From: Pseudomonadales bacterium
GTDB taxonomy: Bacteria > Pseudomonadota > Gammaproteobacteria > Pseudomonadales > IMCC2047
Assembly: GCA_024234615.1 (NCBI GenBank)
Contig: JACKNY010000002.1
Location: 62,001 to 126,000 of the forward strand
Reading direction: 5' to 3'
DNA: 64,000 bases
Positions 25,140 through 35,022 of the stretch are shown here, one piece after another. The stretch's first letter is position 1. Each line of letters begins with the position of its first letter. Under the pieces are notes generated by a model. The model did not search any database and had not been told where the DNA came from. It saw only the letters and a list, made by a program, of their open reading frames with translations. A program made the translations under genes and the position numbers.

Positions 25140-27842
25140 ATGAACACGAGTAAAACGCCCGCTATTCTGATCGGTTTGACGCTATTGATTGTCATCAATA
25201 TCAGCGGGGCGATGCTATTGAAAAAAACCCTCACACAGGCAAATGAGATTGACCACAACTTAGCCGCACAGGCTGAGCAGATTGGCCGTAGCATAGCCAT
25301 TGCATGGCAATATCGACAACTTGACCGGAACCAAGAGCAGCGTAACCGGTTCGTGCAACAGCTTTTAACTATCGAACGGGTTGAAGCAACTTTATTTATT
25401 GATGCCGACGGCCAAACGATCGCCCGTTCAGGTGCCAACATTCCGCATGCACTCGTCGATACGTTTAAACAAACCGAGACCTATAGTGTTCGCCAGAATA
25501 ATCTGCTCTATCTGTCACAGCCCATCACCGAACCAGATTACGGTTCAGGTGGTTTGACTGACGTCGCGGTGCCCCGAGGCTACATTATCCTCGGCTTAAA
25601 CACTACGAGCACTGACCACCTGCGCGAACTGCTGTGCAGCTACGCCATTGGCGGTGCAGTATTGCTGGGATGTATCAATCTCATCCTTTTTATCTTCACC
25701 ATTGGCTACTTTCGACGGCTAAGCATCTACCGCAATGCGCCTCCGGAAATACAGCAGCAATACGCCAAGGGCTATCGCCAATTAAAACACTCCATTGCAA
25801 TGCAACAGCAAGCAATTGATCAGGCCCGTCAGGAGGCACTAAAAATAAGTGAAATAAAATCGCAATTTATCGCCAATATGAGCCATGAAATCCGCACACC
25901 ACTCAACGCTATTATCGGCTTTACGGATTTACTTTTAAAATCACCGCTCGATGCTCGACAAATGGACTTTCTATCCACCATTAAAAAATCCTCTCTTGGA
26001 CTGCTGCAAATCATTAATGACATTCTCGATTTTTCTAAAATTGAAGCGGGCAAGGTCGCCTTGGATGAAATTGCGCTTGATTTAAGAGAAATTATCGAAG
26101 ATGTGCTAACCGTGTTAGCGCCCTCCGCCCATGAAAAGCAACTTGAATTAGTGGCAATTTATGCACCCAACCTACCCAATCAACTGCTCGCCGACCCGTT
26201 GCGTCTTAAACAAATTCTGACCAACCTAGTGAGTAATGCTATTAAGTTTACCCGCAAGGGCAGTATTGCCATACGTCTTGGGATGGAAGAAAAAACCGGT
26301 GATACCGCAATTTTTAAAATTAGCGTTACGGACACCGGCATCGGAATCGCCAAAGAAAAACAACAAAAATTATTTCAAGTCTTTAGCCAAGCTGACACCA
26401 CCACGACACGGCAATTCGGTGGCTCCGGGCTTGGCTTAGTGATTGCGAAGCAACTGACAGAACAGATGAACGGGGAAATTGGCGTTAACAGCCAGCTAAA
26501 TCATGGCGCTAATTTCTGGTTTACCTTCCATGCAAAAATTACTCAAAACCTCTCCAAAACAGGTAATTTTAATGCCTTGGTCGGTCGCCGTATTGCCCTT
26601 TACGATAGCCATCCACTGGTTCGAATGTCTTTATCTCAATTGCTGAAAGAATGGCAAATCGATGTCGTAACCACCGGAAACCTAGAAGAGCTAGAAGCGA
26701 TAATAGAAAGCTCAGCTGAGACCACCGCCTTTGACGTCGCAATAATCAGCTTAAACTTCTCAGCTCTTAACAAACAGGATTACTGTTCGCTAGCCAATCA
26801 ACTAGACACAAAATACCAGTGTCCTACTCTGTTGCTAAATTACACGGTAGAGGCCAACACCGCCCCAAGTGGACTGGTGGGCGGCGAGACGAAGATGCTA
26901 TCAAAACCAATACGCTATCAGGAACTTTACCAAGCCTTAATGCAGCTCACGAACACGCATGAGCAGACCGCAAGCAACGCTCCACAGCCGCAGGAAAATG
27001 AGACCGTTCAATTTGACCGCCCTCCCAAAGTGCTGGTGGTCGATGATAATCCTGCAAATTTACAACTGGTTAGTTCGCTGTTGGGTGATATAGGTTCAAC
27101 TGTTACTGAAGCCGACGGTGGTCTGCAGGCACTTGAGCAGTTAAAAGTCCACTCTTTTGACCTTATTTTTATGGATATTCAAATGCCCGGCATGGATGGC
27201 GTCGAAGTCACTCGCTTGATTCGGAGAAAGCCCAGCCTCTATCGTGATATCCCCATTATTGCCCTCACTGCACATGCCTTGGCTTCCGAAAAAAGTGAGC
27301 TGTTGCGTAACGGCATGGATGACTATCTGAGCAAACCGGTGACAGAACAACAATTGGTCGATACCATTTTGCAATGGACAGATATCAACCTCGTCAAAGT
27401 CCAACAACCATGCCCAAACAACACTCCGCCACCACCAACACAACCTTTCGAGTTACCCGTAGACCATGAGCTCGAAGCAACCACACCTATCGTTGATCTA
27501 CCACTGGCTATCAAACTGGCGGGTGATAAAGAGGAGCTGGCGAAGGAACTATTTCAAATGCTGCTCAATAACCTGGACAAAGAGCTGAGCGATATTACCC
27601 AAACACTGCAAAAGAAAGATTTCAAAAATCTGTTATTTCAGGTGCATCGGTTACATGGTGCGGCGCGTTATTGCGGTGTACCCGCACTGCGAGATGCTGC
27701 AGAAGGCGCTGAAATAGCTCTGAAGCAACAGCGAACCGATGAAATTGATCAGCTCATCAGCCGCATAATATTTGAAAGTGAACAAATCAAGCTATGGGCA
27801 AAAAGCAATCCTTGGGCCAACTCTGCTAACTCTAATCCTTGA
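25140..27842 (+). CDS. barA: BarA/GacS-type hybrid sensor histidine kinase
   Basis: A 900-residue tripartite hybrid kinase. In order: TM1 (about 9-28), a periplasmic sensor region (about 30-165), TM2 (about 168-190), HisKA with MSHEIRTPLNAIIGF (His249), HATPase (about 355-470, with NLVSNAIKF and DTGIGI), a degenerate receiver-like domain (about 480-600, no clear phospho-Asp), a true receiver (VVDDNPANLQ, Asp679 in FMDIQMPGMDG), and a C-terminal Hpt (His836 in VHRLHGAARYCG). This is the BarA/GacS plan, which phosphorylates UvrY/GacA to drive Csr/Rsm small RNAs. Location near cysM-rlmD-relA-mazG supports this. The extra degenerate receiver is normal for the family. Confidence 0.9.
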   Translation: MNTSKTPAILIGLTLLIVINISGAMLLKKTLTQANEIDHNLAAQAEQIGRSIAIAWQYRQLDRNQEQRNRFVQQLLTIERVEATLFIDADGQTIARSGANIPHALVDTFKQTETYSVRQNNLLYLSQPITEPDYGSGGLTDVAVPRGYIILGLNTTSTDHLRELLCSYAIGGAVLLGCINLILFIFTIGYFRRLSIYRNAPPEIQQQYAKGYRQLKHSIAMQQQAIDQARQEALKISEIKSQFIANMSHEIRTPLNAIIGFTDLLLKSPLDARQMDFLSTIKKSSLGLLQIINDILDFSKIEAGKVALDEIALDLREIIEDVLTVLAPSAHEKQLELVAIYAPNLPNQLLADPLRLKQILTNLVSNAIKFTRKGSIAIRLGMEEKTGDTAIFKISVTDTGIGIAKEKQQKLFQVFSQADTTTTRQFGGSGLGLVIAKQLTEQMNGEIGVNSQLNHGANFWFTFHAKITQNLSKTGNFNALVGRRIALYDSHPLVRMSLSQLLKEWQIDVVTTGNLEELEAIIESSAETTAFDVAIISLNFSALNKQDYCSLANQLDTKYQCPTLLLNYTVEANTAPSGLVGGETKMLSKPIRYQELYQALMQLTNTHEQTASNAPQPQENETVQFDRPPKVLVVDDNPANLQLVSSLLGDIGSTVTEADGGLQALEQLKVHSFDLIFMDIQMPGMDGVEVTRLIRRKPSLYRDIPIIALTAHALASEKSELLRNGMDDYLSKPVTEQQLVDTILQWTDINLVKVQQPCPNNTPPPPTQPFELPVDHELEATTPIVDLPLAIKLAGDKEELAKELFQMLLNNLDKELSDITQTLQKKDFKNLLFQVHRLHGAARYCGVPALRDAAEGAEIALKQQRTDEIDQLISRIIFESEQIKLWAKSNPWANSANSNP

Positions 27843-28087
27843 GGCTCAATGCTTAAAGTCCGGGCAATATTATTGAATCGGCAATTGCTCAAATCCACCA
27901 TTGCACTTCCAGTCAATACACTAGTTCCTTTTAAACCAAGAAAAATTAGTTCTATTGGGCTAAACTGATGCTGTATAGTTGGCAACACCCGTGTTGTTCT
28001 GTAGCATTGCTGCAAAAGAATTTGAGGGTTTTATATACCAGCGGTACGTAAATTTACAGGCTAATAATCATAAGAGAGGGGCAGTTT

Positions 28088-30403
28088 ATGGTGGTGCATA
28101 CTAAAAGAGCGCTTGTATTAGCAATGTCAGTGGTATCAGCTGCGACATTGAGTTCATTGACTTCAGCCGCCGTGCTGGAAGAAGTGGTCGTTACAGCACA
28201 AAAACGAGAACAAAACCTTCAGGATGTCAGCGTCGCGGTTACCGCTTTTTCAGGAAACGCTTTACGTGAACTGAATATGACTAACAGCGTCGATATCGCC
28301 GGGCAAACACCTGGCCTCAATATCGGCACCCCCGTCGGCGAAGGCAACAACCCATCTATCACATTACGCGGTGTTGGTCTCAATGACTTCAACGACAACA
28401 ATGAAGGCCCTATCGCCGTTTATCGCGATGAAATCTATCAATCTGCGATGCCGGGCTTGACCTTCCAACTGTTCGATATGGAACGTGTGGAAGTGCTGCG
28501 CGGCCCTCAGGGTACGCTCTATGGCCGTAACGCAACGGGTGGATTAGTACATTTCATTTCTAAGAAGCCGACCAAAGAAATGGAAGGTTATCTGGATTTA
28601 AGCTTGGCTGAATATAACCAAGTTAAATTTGAAGGCGCTATTGGCGGTAGTTTAACAGACGCAATCCAAGGCCGCGTATCGATCGCGACCAACGATCACG
28701 ATGGTTATGTTGATAACCGCATCGGACCGGATGCCAATGAAGCAAACAGTTTTGCTTATCGTGTACAGTTGAATTTTGATCTGAGTGAAAACTTTAGTGC
28801 GTTGCTGAATGTGCATGGTGGTGAAACAGATACCGTTGCACCTAAATACCAACATGAACCAACCGACTTTGACGGTGACGGCGCAGCAGACCCTACCGAT
28901 TTATATGGGTATGCAGACTCTGACGGCGATCCCTTTGAAGGTGACTATGACCGTAAAGGCGTTCTGGATATTGAAAGCGATGGTGTTTCACTGCAATTAA
29001 ACTGGGCTGGCGAGAATGTTAAATTTGTATCTATCACAGGTATAGAAAATGTAGACAAAATACACCAGGAAGATACTGACATGGGTCCATTCGCAGCAAT
29101 TGAGCCAACTTTTAAAGCGGACCTCGAACAGTTCAGCCAAGAATTCAGATTTAGCGGCGAAACGGAAAACATGAACTGGGTCGCTGGCGTCTACTATTTT
29201 GAGTCGGAAGCAGATAATTCACTTTACCTGGAAATCAATAACCCGGATGGGTTTGTCGACTTTTTGGAAAACTTACCAGAAGCAGATGGCGGATTCGAAG
29301 GCGGGTTAGGAGCTCTGGCTGGCTATATGCCGGGAGCAGACCCTGGTGCGCTCATTCCTTTCCTAACTTACGACGTTGGCTATGAGCAGGAAACCGAGTC
29401 ACTAGGGGCATTTGGTCAGGTTGAATACAATTTAGCCGATAACTTAACCCTGATTGTGGGTTTACGTTATACCACTGAAGAACGCGACTTCGACTACGGA
29501 AACGCTTTCGGTGACAGAGATAGTAACGGCGTTATCGATAATGCAGATGGCGTGTTAACTAATTTCCTACAGGAATTAAGCACTCTGGATATGTTCCCGC
29601 CCAGTTGGTTTGCCTTTAAAGGAGATATTGATAACAGCAACGTATCTGGAAAAATAGGCCTCGACTTCAGACCTACCGACGATACATTGGTCTTTGTCAG
29701 TTATTCAAAAGGGTTTAAGAGTGGCGGATTTAATGGTGGTTTCTTGGATTTAACAGATGGTATCCTTCCAGAGAACACACCCTATGACGAAGAGATTCTA
29801 AATTCTTATGAAATCGGCATCAAGACTACATTGGCCGACGGGGCTTTACGCTTTAATGCTACGGCATTTTATTACGACTACCAAGATTACCAAGCTCTCA
29901 CTTTTTCAGGGTTAAGTCAGTTTATTAATAACTCTGATGCCGAAGTTATGGGTTTGGATCTTGAAATGGTGTGGCTACCCAACGATAGCTGGGATATTAG
30001 CCTTGGTGCCAGCTTCCTAGACACAGAAGTTGACGAAGTCCTTGTGCAAGGAGCCAGTTTTAAAGGAACTGAAATGGTGCTAGCACCTGAATTCTCCTTT
30101 AATGGCCTAGTGCGTTTCCAAGCTACTGAAGCACTATCAATTCAGGTGGACTTTAACCATCAGGGCGAACACTACTTTGATATTACCAACAGTGATATTT
30201 CCAAAGAGGACTCCTATACCGTGTTCAACGCGCGCATTGGCTATAAGGTATCCGACAACCTTACCTTGGCCGCCTACGTGAAGAATCTGGCGGATGAGGA
30301 GTATCGTGTCTACACCTTTGACTTCACCGGTCCTGCTGGCTTTAACCAGCAGTTCTATGCGCCACCACGCTGGTGGGGTGTGAACGTCAACTATAGTTTC
30401 TAA
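28088..30403 (+). CDS. TonB-dependent outer-membrane receptor with Asp-rich loops
   Basis: A 771-residue TonB-dependent receptor. It has a signal peptide (1-27), a TonB-box-like EEVVVTAQKRE near 31-41, a plug domain (about 45-165, VEVLRGPQGTLYGRNATGG near 140) and a 22-strand-type barrel ending in aromatic Phe. Two Asp-rich segments, at about 260-292 (DFDGDGAADPTD) and 474-487 (DRDSNGVIDNADG), resemble EF-hand or dockerin-type calcium loops in extracellular loops. It is clearly similar to the receptor at 61605-63884 in plug and barrel. The ligand is unknown. It sits alone between barA and pdxJ, with AGAGAGGGG before the ATG and a strong terminator after, so it is its own unit, probably inserted in a conserved region. 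Confidence 0.9.
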   Translation: MVVHTKRALVLAMSVVSAATLSSLTSAAVLEEVVVTAQKREQNLQDVSVAVTAFSGNALRELNMTNSVDIAGQTPGLNIGTPVGEGNNPSITLRGVGLNDFNDNNEGPIAVYRDEIYQSAMPGLTFQLFDMERVEVLRGPQGTLYGRNATGGLVHFISKKPTKEMEGYLDLSLAEYNQVKFEGAIGGSLTDAIQGRVSIATNDHDGYVDNRIGPDANEANSFAYRVQLNFDLSENFSALLNVHGGETDTVAPKYQHEPTDFDGDGAADPTDLYGYADSDGDPFEGDYDRKGVLDIESDGVSLQLNWAGENVKFVSITGIENVDKIHQEDTDMGPFAAIEPTFKADLEQFSQEFRFSGETENMNWVAGVYYFESEADNSLYLEINNPDGFVDFLENLPEADGGFEGGLGALAGYMPGADPGALIPFLTYDVGYEQETESLGAFGQVEYNLADNLTLIVGLRYTTEERDFDYGNAFGDRDSNGVIDNADGVLTNFLQELSTLDMFPPSWFAFKGDIDNSNVSGKIGLDFRPTDDTLVFVSYSKGFKSGGFNGGFLDLTDGILPENTPYDEEILNSYEIGIKTTLADGALRFNATAFYYDYQDYQALTFSGLSQFINNSDAEVMGLDLEMVWLPNDSWDISLGASFLDTEVDEVLVQGASFKGTEMVLAPEFSFNGLVRFQATEALSIQVDFNHQGEHYFDITNSDISKEDSYTVFNARIGYKVSDNLTLAAYVKNLADEEYRVYTFDFTGPAGFNQQFYAPPRWWGVNVNYSF

Positions 30404-30413
30404 AGCAGACTGC

Positions 30414-30449
30414 AAAAAGCCCCGGTTAGCTTACTAACCGGGGCTTTTT
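30414..30449. terminator. bidirectional Rho-independent terminator
   Basis: A perfect inverted repeat with 16-base arms (AAAAAGCCCCGGTTAG and its complement) and a 4-base loop, ending in T-runs on both strands. It lies between the TonB receptor (+) and pdxJ (-) and should stop both transcripts. Confidence 0.92.
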
Positions 30450-30481
30450 TGTGAGTCACAAAAAATTTTTCAGAAAGAGTC

Positions 30482-31219
30482 TTAACTCGCTGCCAGAATC
30501 AGCTGTTTCATCTCCCAAATCGCTTGCTTTAGCCCAGTAAAAACCGCGCGGGCAATAATAGCATGACCGATATTGAGTTCGTTAATGCCGGGTATGGCGG
30601 CTATTTCCTCAACGTTATGATAATGCAGGCCATGCCCAGCGTTCACCACTAAACCTTGCTTTAGAGCAAACGCAACACCATCGGAGATTCGACTCAGCTC
30701 TATCTGCCGTTGTTGTTCATTGGTTGCATCCGCATAATGCCCAGTATGGATTTCTATGGCGGCGGCGCCACAGCGCACTGCTGCCTCAATTTGTACGGGA
30801 TCCGGGTCGATAAAAAGCGATACCTGTATTCCCTGAGTATTCAACTGTTGCGTCACCGCTTGCACTCTCGCTTCCTGTGAAGCCACATCCAAACCACCTT
30901 CTGTCGTCAATTCCTCGCGGCGTTCTGGCACCAGACAGCAATGCGCTGGATTGATCTTTACTGCAAATGCAACCATCTCATCAGTCGCCGCCATTTCCAA
31001 ATTCATCCGCGTTTGCAGGATATCATTGAGCAGGATGACGTCTCTATCTTGGATATGCCGCTTGTCCTCACGCAAATGTACGGTAATACCATCAGCCCCC
31101 GCCTCCTCCGCCTCTATCGCGGCTTGAATCGGGTCGGGATAACGCGTACCACGCGCTTGCCGCAAAGTGGCGATATGATCAATATTGACACCCAGTAACA
31201 CTCTATTCTTGTCGTTCAT
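30482..31219 (-). CDS. pdxJ: pyridoxine 5'-phosphate synthase
   Basis: PdxJ condenses 1-deoxyxylulose 5-phosphate with 3-amino-2-oxopropyl phosphate to pyridoxine 5'-phosphate, the last step of DXP-dependent vitamin B6 synthesis. The 245-residue protein has the expected GVNIDHIATLRQARGTRYPDP start, GADGITVHLREDKRHI near 40-55, and AAIEIHTGHYA near 155. Its start lies inside recO (17-base overlap), so the two are translationally linked. Last gene of the lepB-to-pdxJ run. Confidence 0.95.
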   Translation of the reverse strand: MNDKNRVLLGVNIDHIATLRQARGTRYPDPIQAAIEAEEAGADGITVHLREDKRHIQDRDVILLNDILQTRMNLEMAATDEMVAFAVKINPAHCCLVPERREELTTEGGLDVASQEARVQAVTQQLNTQGIQVSLFIDPDPVQIEAAVRCGAAAIEIHTGHYADATNEQQRQIELSRISDGVAFALKQGLVVNAGHGLHYHNVEEIAAIPGINELNIGHAIIARAVFTGLKQAIWEMKQLILAAS

Positions 31220-31955
31220 AATTCGGACCTTTTTTCTTAAATAGCTCTCTGCTGCGAAGCGTACGGTTGCCGAGCAAAGGAGTAAAGGCCAAACGCATTA
31301 ATCGTTTGGCCGCGCGCAGTTGGTCTAAATCGTCCAGCTGATTTTTTGCTATTGCCAACAAGCTTTCTGCTTTAAAACATCGCGCAAATTGTGCTGGCTG
31401 AGGTTCATCCACCAGTTCAATAAATTGGCCATCTGCGGCGTAATAGTAAATTAAATTTGAATTCTTCAGGTCAGCCTTTTCGACATCCTGCCCCTGTAGC
31501 GAAGGAAAGGGAATACCATAGCCTAACTCTTCCAGTAAGTGCTTTTCAAAATATCTTAGCGCTGGTTCTATGTCGTTCTGCGTGGCGAGCTGTTGTACCA
31601 ATATTTCGTATCGATTGAACAGTTGTTCACAATGATCCTGCGTCTTAAGCAAATTGACCAGTAGTTCATTGACGTACATACCGCTGAACAGCGCGTTACC
31701 ATGCAACATCAAACGTGTATATTGATCTTCAACCGCGACCAAGTTCTTTAACTCGGTCTTGCCCTGCCAGGAAACCAAAATTCTGCCAAAGGGCTGTAAG
31801 ATAGGTTGACGGCTAGCTTTACCCCCTCTTGCGCCTTTAGCAATTGCGCTGACACGGCCATATTGAGGAGTAATAAAATCCACCAGCATGCTGGTCTCGC
31901 GGTAGGGCCGCGTGTGCAGAACATAGGCAGGTTGCAGCTCAACCTTACTAAACAT
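31203..31955 (-). CDS. recO: DNA repair protein RecO
   Basis: RecO binds SSB and RecR and helps load RecA onto gapped DNA. The 250-residue protein has the N-terminal OB-fold (AYVLHTRPYRETSMLVDF near 10-27, then AKGARGGKA) and a helical C-terminal domain. It is positioned between era and pdxJ, the standard order. It overlaps pdxJ by 17 bases. Confidence 0.93.
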   Translation of the reverse strand: MFSKVELQPAYVLHTRPYRETSMLVDFITPQYGRVSAIAKGARGGKASRQPILQPFGRILVSWQGKTELKNLVAVEDQYTRLMLHGNALFSGMYVNELLVNLLKTQDHCEQLFNRYEILVQQLATQNDIEPALRYFEKHLLEELGYGIPFPSLQGQDVEKADLKNSNLIYYYAADGQFIELVDEPQPAQFARCFKAESLLAIAKNQLDDLDQLRAAKRLMRLAFTPLLGNRTLRSRELFKKKGPNYERQE

Positions 31956-32014
31956 TTTTTAGGATTCGCTGGCCACTGATTTTGGCCCACTGACAGGTCA
32001 AACTAAACCATAGG

Positions 32015-32935
32015 TTACATATCGTCATAACCCAAACTTCGCAAAGCACGATCACTATCGGACCAACCTGATTTTACCTTAATCCAGAGCGTGAGCATCA
32101 CCTTCGAATCAAAGAGTTTTTCCATATCTAAACGCGCATCACGACCAATGGCTTTTATTTGCTCACCCTTTTTACCAATAATAATTTTTTTCTGGCCTTC
32201 TCGTTCAACCAGAATCAGAGCCCGAATAGTCACAAGCTTTTTATCGCGTTTAAACTCTTCGATTTCCACGGCGACCTGGTAGGGAATTTCGTCCCCTAGG
32301 CGGCGCATAATTTTTTCACGCACTAATTCCGCCGCCATAAAGCGTTCACTGCGATCCGTCACCTGATCTTCCGGGAAGTAGTGCGTGCCTTCAGATAAAC
32401 GTTTGGCTATTTCCTTCTCCAGGGCTTCAACATTATCGCCATTTAAAGCAGCTATCGGGAGTATTTCAGCGAAGGACATTTTGCTCGAAAGCTGTTGAAT
32501 CCAGGGTAATAATTTGTCCTTATCCGCAACCTGATCAACTTTATTCAGCGCTAAAATAACGGGACATTGAATTTGTTTAATTTTCTCCAGCACTAGCTCA
32601 TCTTCATCGGTCCAGGCGGTACGTTCAATAACAAACACCACCAAATCAACATCACGTAACGCACTGGATGCTGCTCGATTCATATAGCGATTGAGGGCAT
32701 GCTTTTTGTCCTTATGCAAACCAGGCGTATCCACGTAGATAACCTGTGAATCCGCAACGGTTTTAACACCCAATATTTGATGGCGGGTGGTTTGCGGCTT
32801 GCGCGAGGTAATACTGATTTTCTGACCAAGAATGCGATTCAACAGCGTTGATTTGCCCACATTGGGCCGCCCTACAATGGCGACATAGCCGGATTTACCC
32901 TGCTTAACGGTGAACTGGAAATTATTATTTGACAT
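32015..32935 (-). CDS. era: GTPase Era
   Basis: Era is an essential GTPase that binds 16S rRNA near its 3' end and aids 30S assembly. The 306-residue protein has G1 GRPNVGKST (about 22-30), the switch region KPQTTRHQI, G3 DTPGLH, G4 NKVD near 130, and a C-terminal KH domain (about 205-290, with IIGKKGEQIKAIG). It lies downstream of rnc with a 106-base gap and upstream of recO. Confidence 0.96.
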   Translation of the reverse strand: MSNNNFQFTVKQGKSGYVAIVGRPNVGKSTLLNRILGQKISITSRKPQTTRHQILGVKTVADSQVIYVDTPGLHKDKKHALNRYMNRAASSALRDVDLVVFVIERTAWTDEDELVLEKIKQIQCPVILALNKVDQVADKDKLLPWIQQLSSKMSFAEILPIAALNGDNVEALEKEIAKRLSEGTHYFPEDQVTDRSERFMAAELVREKIMRRLGDEIPYQVAVEIEEFKRDKKLVTIRALILVEREGQKKIIIGKKGEQIKAIGRDARLDMEKLFDSKVMLTLWIKVKSGWSDSDRALRSLGYDDM

Positions 32936-32960
32936 GGTTTAGTTTAACATCTCGATAGCG

Positions 32961-32974
32961 GAGCTAACTAGCTC
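32961..32974. repeat. 14-base palindrome between rnc and era
   Basis: GAGCTA-AC-TAGCTC is a 6-bp perfect inverted repeat with a 2-base spacer in the rnc-era gap, about 26 bases before the era start. The spacer is too short for an RNA hairpin loop, so a protein-binding palindrome, or chance, is more likely. Confidence 0.35.
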
Positions 32975-33041
32975 AAAGCTCGGCGCTTTAAATAAGACAA
33001 GAGAGGATTCTGTACTTTTTTCTAACCTCCAAAAAGGATGA

Positions 33042-33740
33042 TTAGTTAGTTTTTTTTGCTTGAGCATCGTGCTTGATTGCGATAATTGCCTGACGTGCAG
33101 CATGCTGCTCTGCCTGCCGTTTGCTGTTACCTGTTCCTACCAAGGGTTGGTCTAGTAACGGTACTTCGCAGATGACCTCAAATACCTGTTGATGTTCTTT
33201 ACCATGGGTGGCTTGAACCTGGTAGCTAGGTAACGGCTGTTTGCGCGCCTGCAGGTATTCTTGAAGTAACGTTTTAGCGTCTTTTTGATTATCCTCTATC
33301 GATAGGTTACTGAGGCGCTCCTCAAACCAGGACAGCACCTGCTGCTTACAAGTTTCACTGTCTGAGTCTAAGTAAATTGCTCCGATCAGGGCCTCCATCG
33401 CATCTGCCAAGATCGAATCACGACGATGGCCGCCACTCTTCATTTCACCCTGTCCAAGATTGAGGTAATCACCCAACTGAAACTCGCGCGCAATCTTTGC
33501 CAGAGTTACACCTTTGACAAGGCTCGCGCGCAACCGACTCATCTCACCCTCTTTCGCTCGGGGAAAACGTTGAAAAATCGCTTCAGCAATCACCCAGCCC
33601 AGAATGGAATCGCCTAAAAATTCAAAGCGCTCATTATTATTTTTGCCCGCGCTGCTGTGCGTTAGGGCTGTCCTGAGAAGAGCTGGATCGCGGAATTGGT
33701 AATTAATGTCGCGTGATAATTTTTCTATATCTGGCTTCAC
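33042..33740 (-). CDS. rnc: ribonuclease III
   Basis: RNase III cuts double-stranded RNA in rRNA processing and mRNA control. The 232-residue protein has the catalytic signature NERFEFLGDSIL (about 36-47), the second acidic site DAMEALIGAIYLD near 112-124, and a C-terminal double-stranded-RNA-binding domain (about 155-225, ending RQAEQHAARQAI). It overlaps the DUF4845 gene by 4 bases. Standard neighbour of era. Confidence 0.96.
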   Translation of the reverse strand: MKPDIEKLSRDINYQFRDPALLRTALTHSSAGKNNNERFEFLGDSILGWVIAEAIFQRFPRAKEGEMSRLRASLVKGVTLAKIAREFQLGDYLNLGQGEMKSGGHRRDSILADAMEALIGAIYLDSDSETCKQQVLSWFEERLSNLSIEDNQKDAKTLLQEYLQARKQPLPSYQVQATHGKEHQQVFEVICEVPLLDQPLVGTGNSKRQAEQHAARQAIIAIKHDAQAKKTN

Positions 33741-34111
33741 TGTTTCTGCACGAAATGATGTTCAAATTTGGCGACAATATCGAGGTTATACACTACGGGT
33801 ACACGGGCTTCATATACAACATCAATCAGCAGTTCACCTTTATTCTTGGTGATAACAATTTCATCATCCAGCAGATCGCGAGTGTAGTCGGCCGTCAGCT
33901 TCCGGCGCAATATATTGCGTATATTAGGCTTGGGAGAGTCGTAAAGCTCTTTCTCATCCTGCAAAGTCGATAGCGCTTTGCCAATTGCATAATCATCAAT
34001 ATACAGAGGGATAAGTTTCATCGCTAGCAGCATCCCCCCTACAACCAATATCACGACCAACAGCATCCCCAGCGAGCTTAACCCGGTTTGTCTTTTTAAT
34101 ATCACTGTCAT
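33737..34111 (-). CDS. DUF4845 membrane protein
   Basis: A 124-residue protein with one N-terminal membrane helix (about 10-32: GLSSLGMLLVVILVVGGMLL) and a small periplasmic or cytoplasmic beta domain. It belongs to the DUF4845 family, almost always found between lepB and rnc in Pseudomonas-like bacteria. The function is unknown. It overlaps rnc by 4 bases, so it is co-translated; no activity is implied by this alone. Confidence 0.85.
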   Translation of the reverse strand: MTVILKRQTGLSSLGMLLVVILVVGGMLLAMKLIPLYIDDYAIGKALSTLQDEKELYDSPKPNIRNILRRKLTADYTRDLLDDEIVITKNKGELLIDVVYEARVPVVYNLDIVAKFEHHFVQKQ

Positions 34112-34180
34112 GTCCTCAATATCATGGGTATTGCAAGTCGGCAGTCGAACACCCCGTATTCAACCATCCGTCAGTTAACT

Positions 34181-34948
34181 TTAGTCTATCGATCCAACGT
34201 GCGCAAAACTGGGCAGGCTCCAGAATTTATCCCAATGCATCCAAACCAATACCGCGCGACCCACCACCAGCTGATCCGGTACGAAACCCCAATAACGGCT
34301 GTCGTTACTATTATCACGATTATCACCCATCATAAAATAGTGCCCCTCGGGAACAACCCACTCGCCTGAATCAAAGGCCGGCGCCATATTTTTGTAGATA
34401 CTGTGATTGACCTCACCCAATTGCTCCTGTAGCAACTGAATGCGCGGACTGGCTGGCGGTAACTGTGCAACCAACGCCTGTGCCATTGGCTCATCATTAA
34501 TAAATAACTGCTTATTTTGGTATTTAATGCGGTCTCCGGGTAGACCTATCACACGCTTAATATAGTTGATTTTATGGTTTTCAGGAAACTTGAAAACCAT
34601 CACATCCCCACGTTCGGGCTCGTTAATAGAGATCACTTTGGTTCCTAACACCGGCAAACGTAAACCATAGTGGTACTTATTCACTAGGATAAAATCACCA
34701 ATTTGTAAGGTAGGCAACATAGAGCCAGACGGAATTTGGAAGGGTTCATAAAGGAATGAACGCAATACTAGTACAATAAAGAGCACCGGAAAAAAGGATT
34801 TAGCATATTCGACCAACGCAGGCTCTTGACTCGATTCATCTCCTGATCGTTTTTTTCGAGTCGGTGCCAGCCAAATAATGTCCAATAGCCAAATCGCGCC
34901 AGTGATTAACACGGCTGACACCAGTATTAGTGGAAAATCTATTTCCAT
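34181..34948 (-). CDS. lepB: signal peptidase I
   Basis: LepB cleaves signal peptides of exported proteins at the periplasmic face. The 255-residue protein has two N-terminal membrane segments (about 5-27 and 50-68). The catalytic nucleophile is Ser76 in EPFQIPSGSMLPTL, the general base is Lys131 in YIKRVIGLPGD, and the conserved GDNRDNSNDSRYWG box lies near 210-223. It lies between lepA and the DUF4845/rnc genes as in related bacteria. Confidence 0.95.
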   Translation of the reverse strand: MEIDFPLILVSAVLITGAIWLLDIIWLAPTRKKRSGDESSQEPALVEYAKSFFPVLFIVLVLRSFLYEPFQIPSGSMLPTLQIGDFILVNKYHYGLRLPVLGTKVISINEPERGDVMVFKFPENHKINYIKRVIGLPGDRIKYQNKQLFINDEPMAQALVAQLPPASPRIQLLQEQLGEVNHSIYKNMAPAFDSGEWVVPEGHYFMMGDNRDNSNDSRYWGFVPDQLVVGRAVLVWMHWDKFWSLPSFAHVGSID

Positions 34949-35022
34949 GGGTTAACTCCCGCCCTATTCATTTTACACAGTTAGTCTCTGAGTAGGTTAT
35001 TGGATAACGGCAACCTGCCCGT

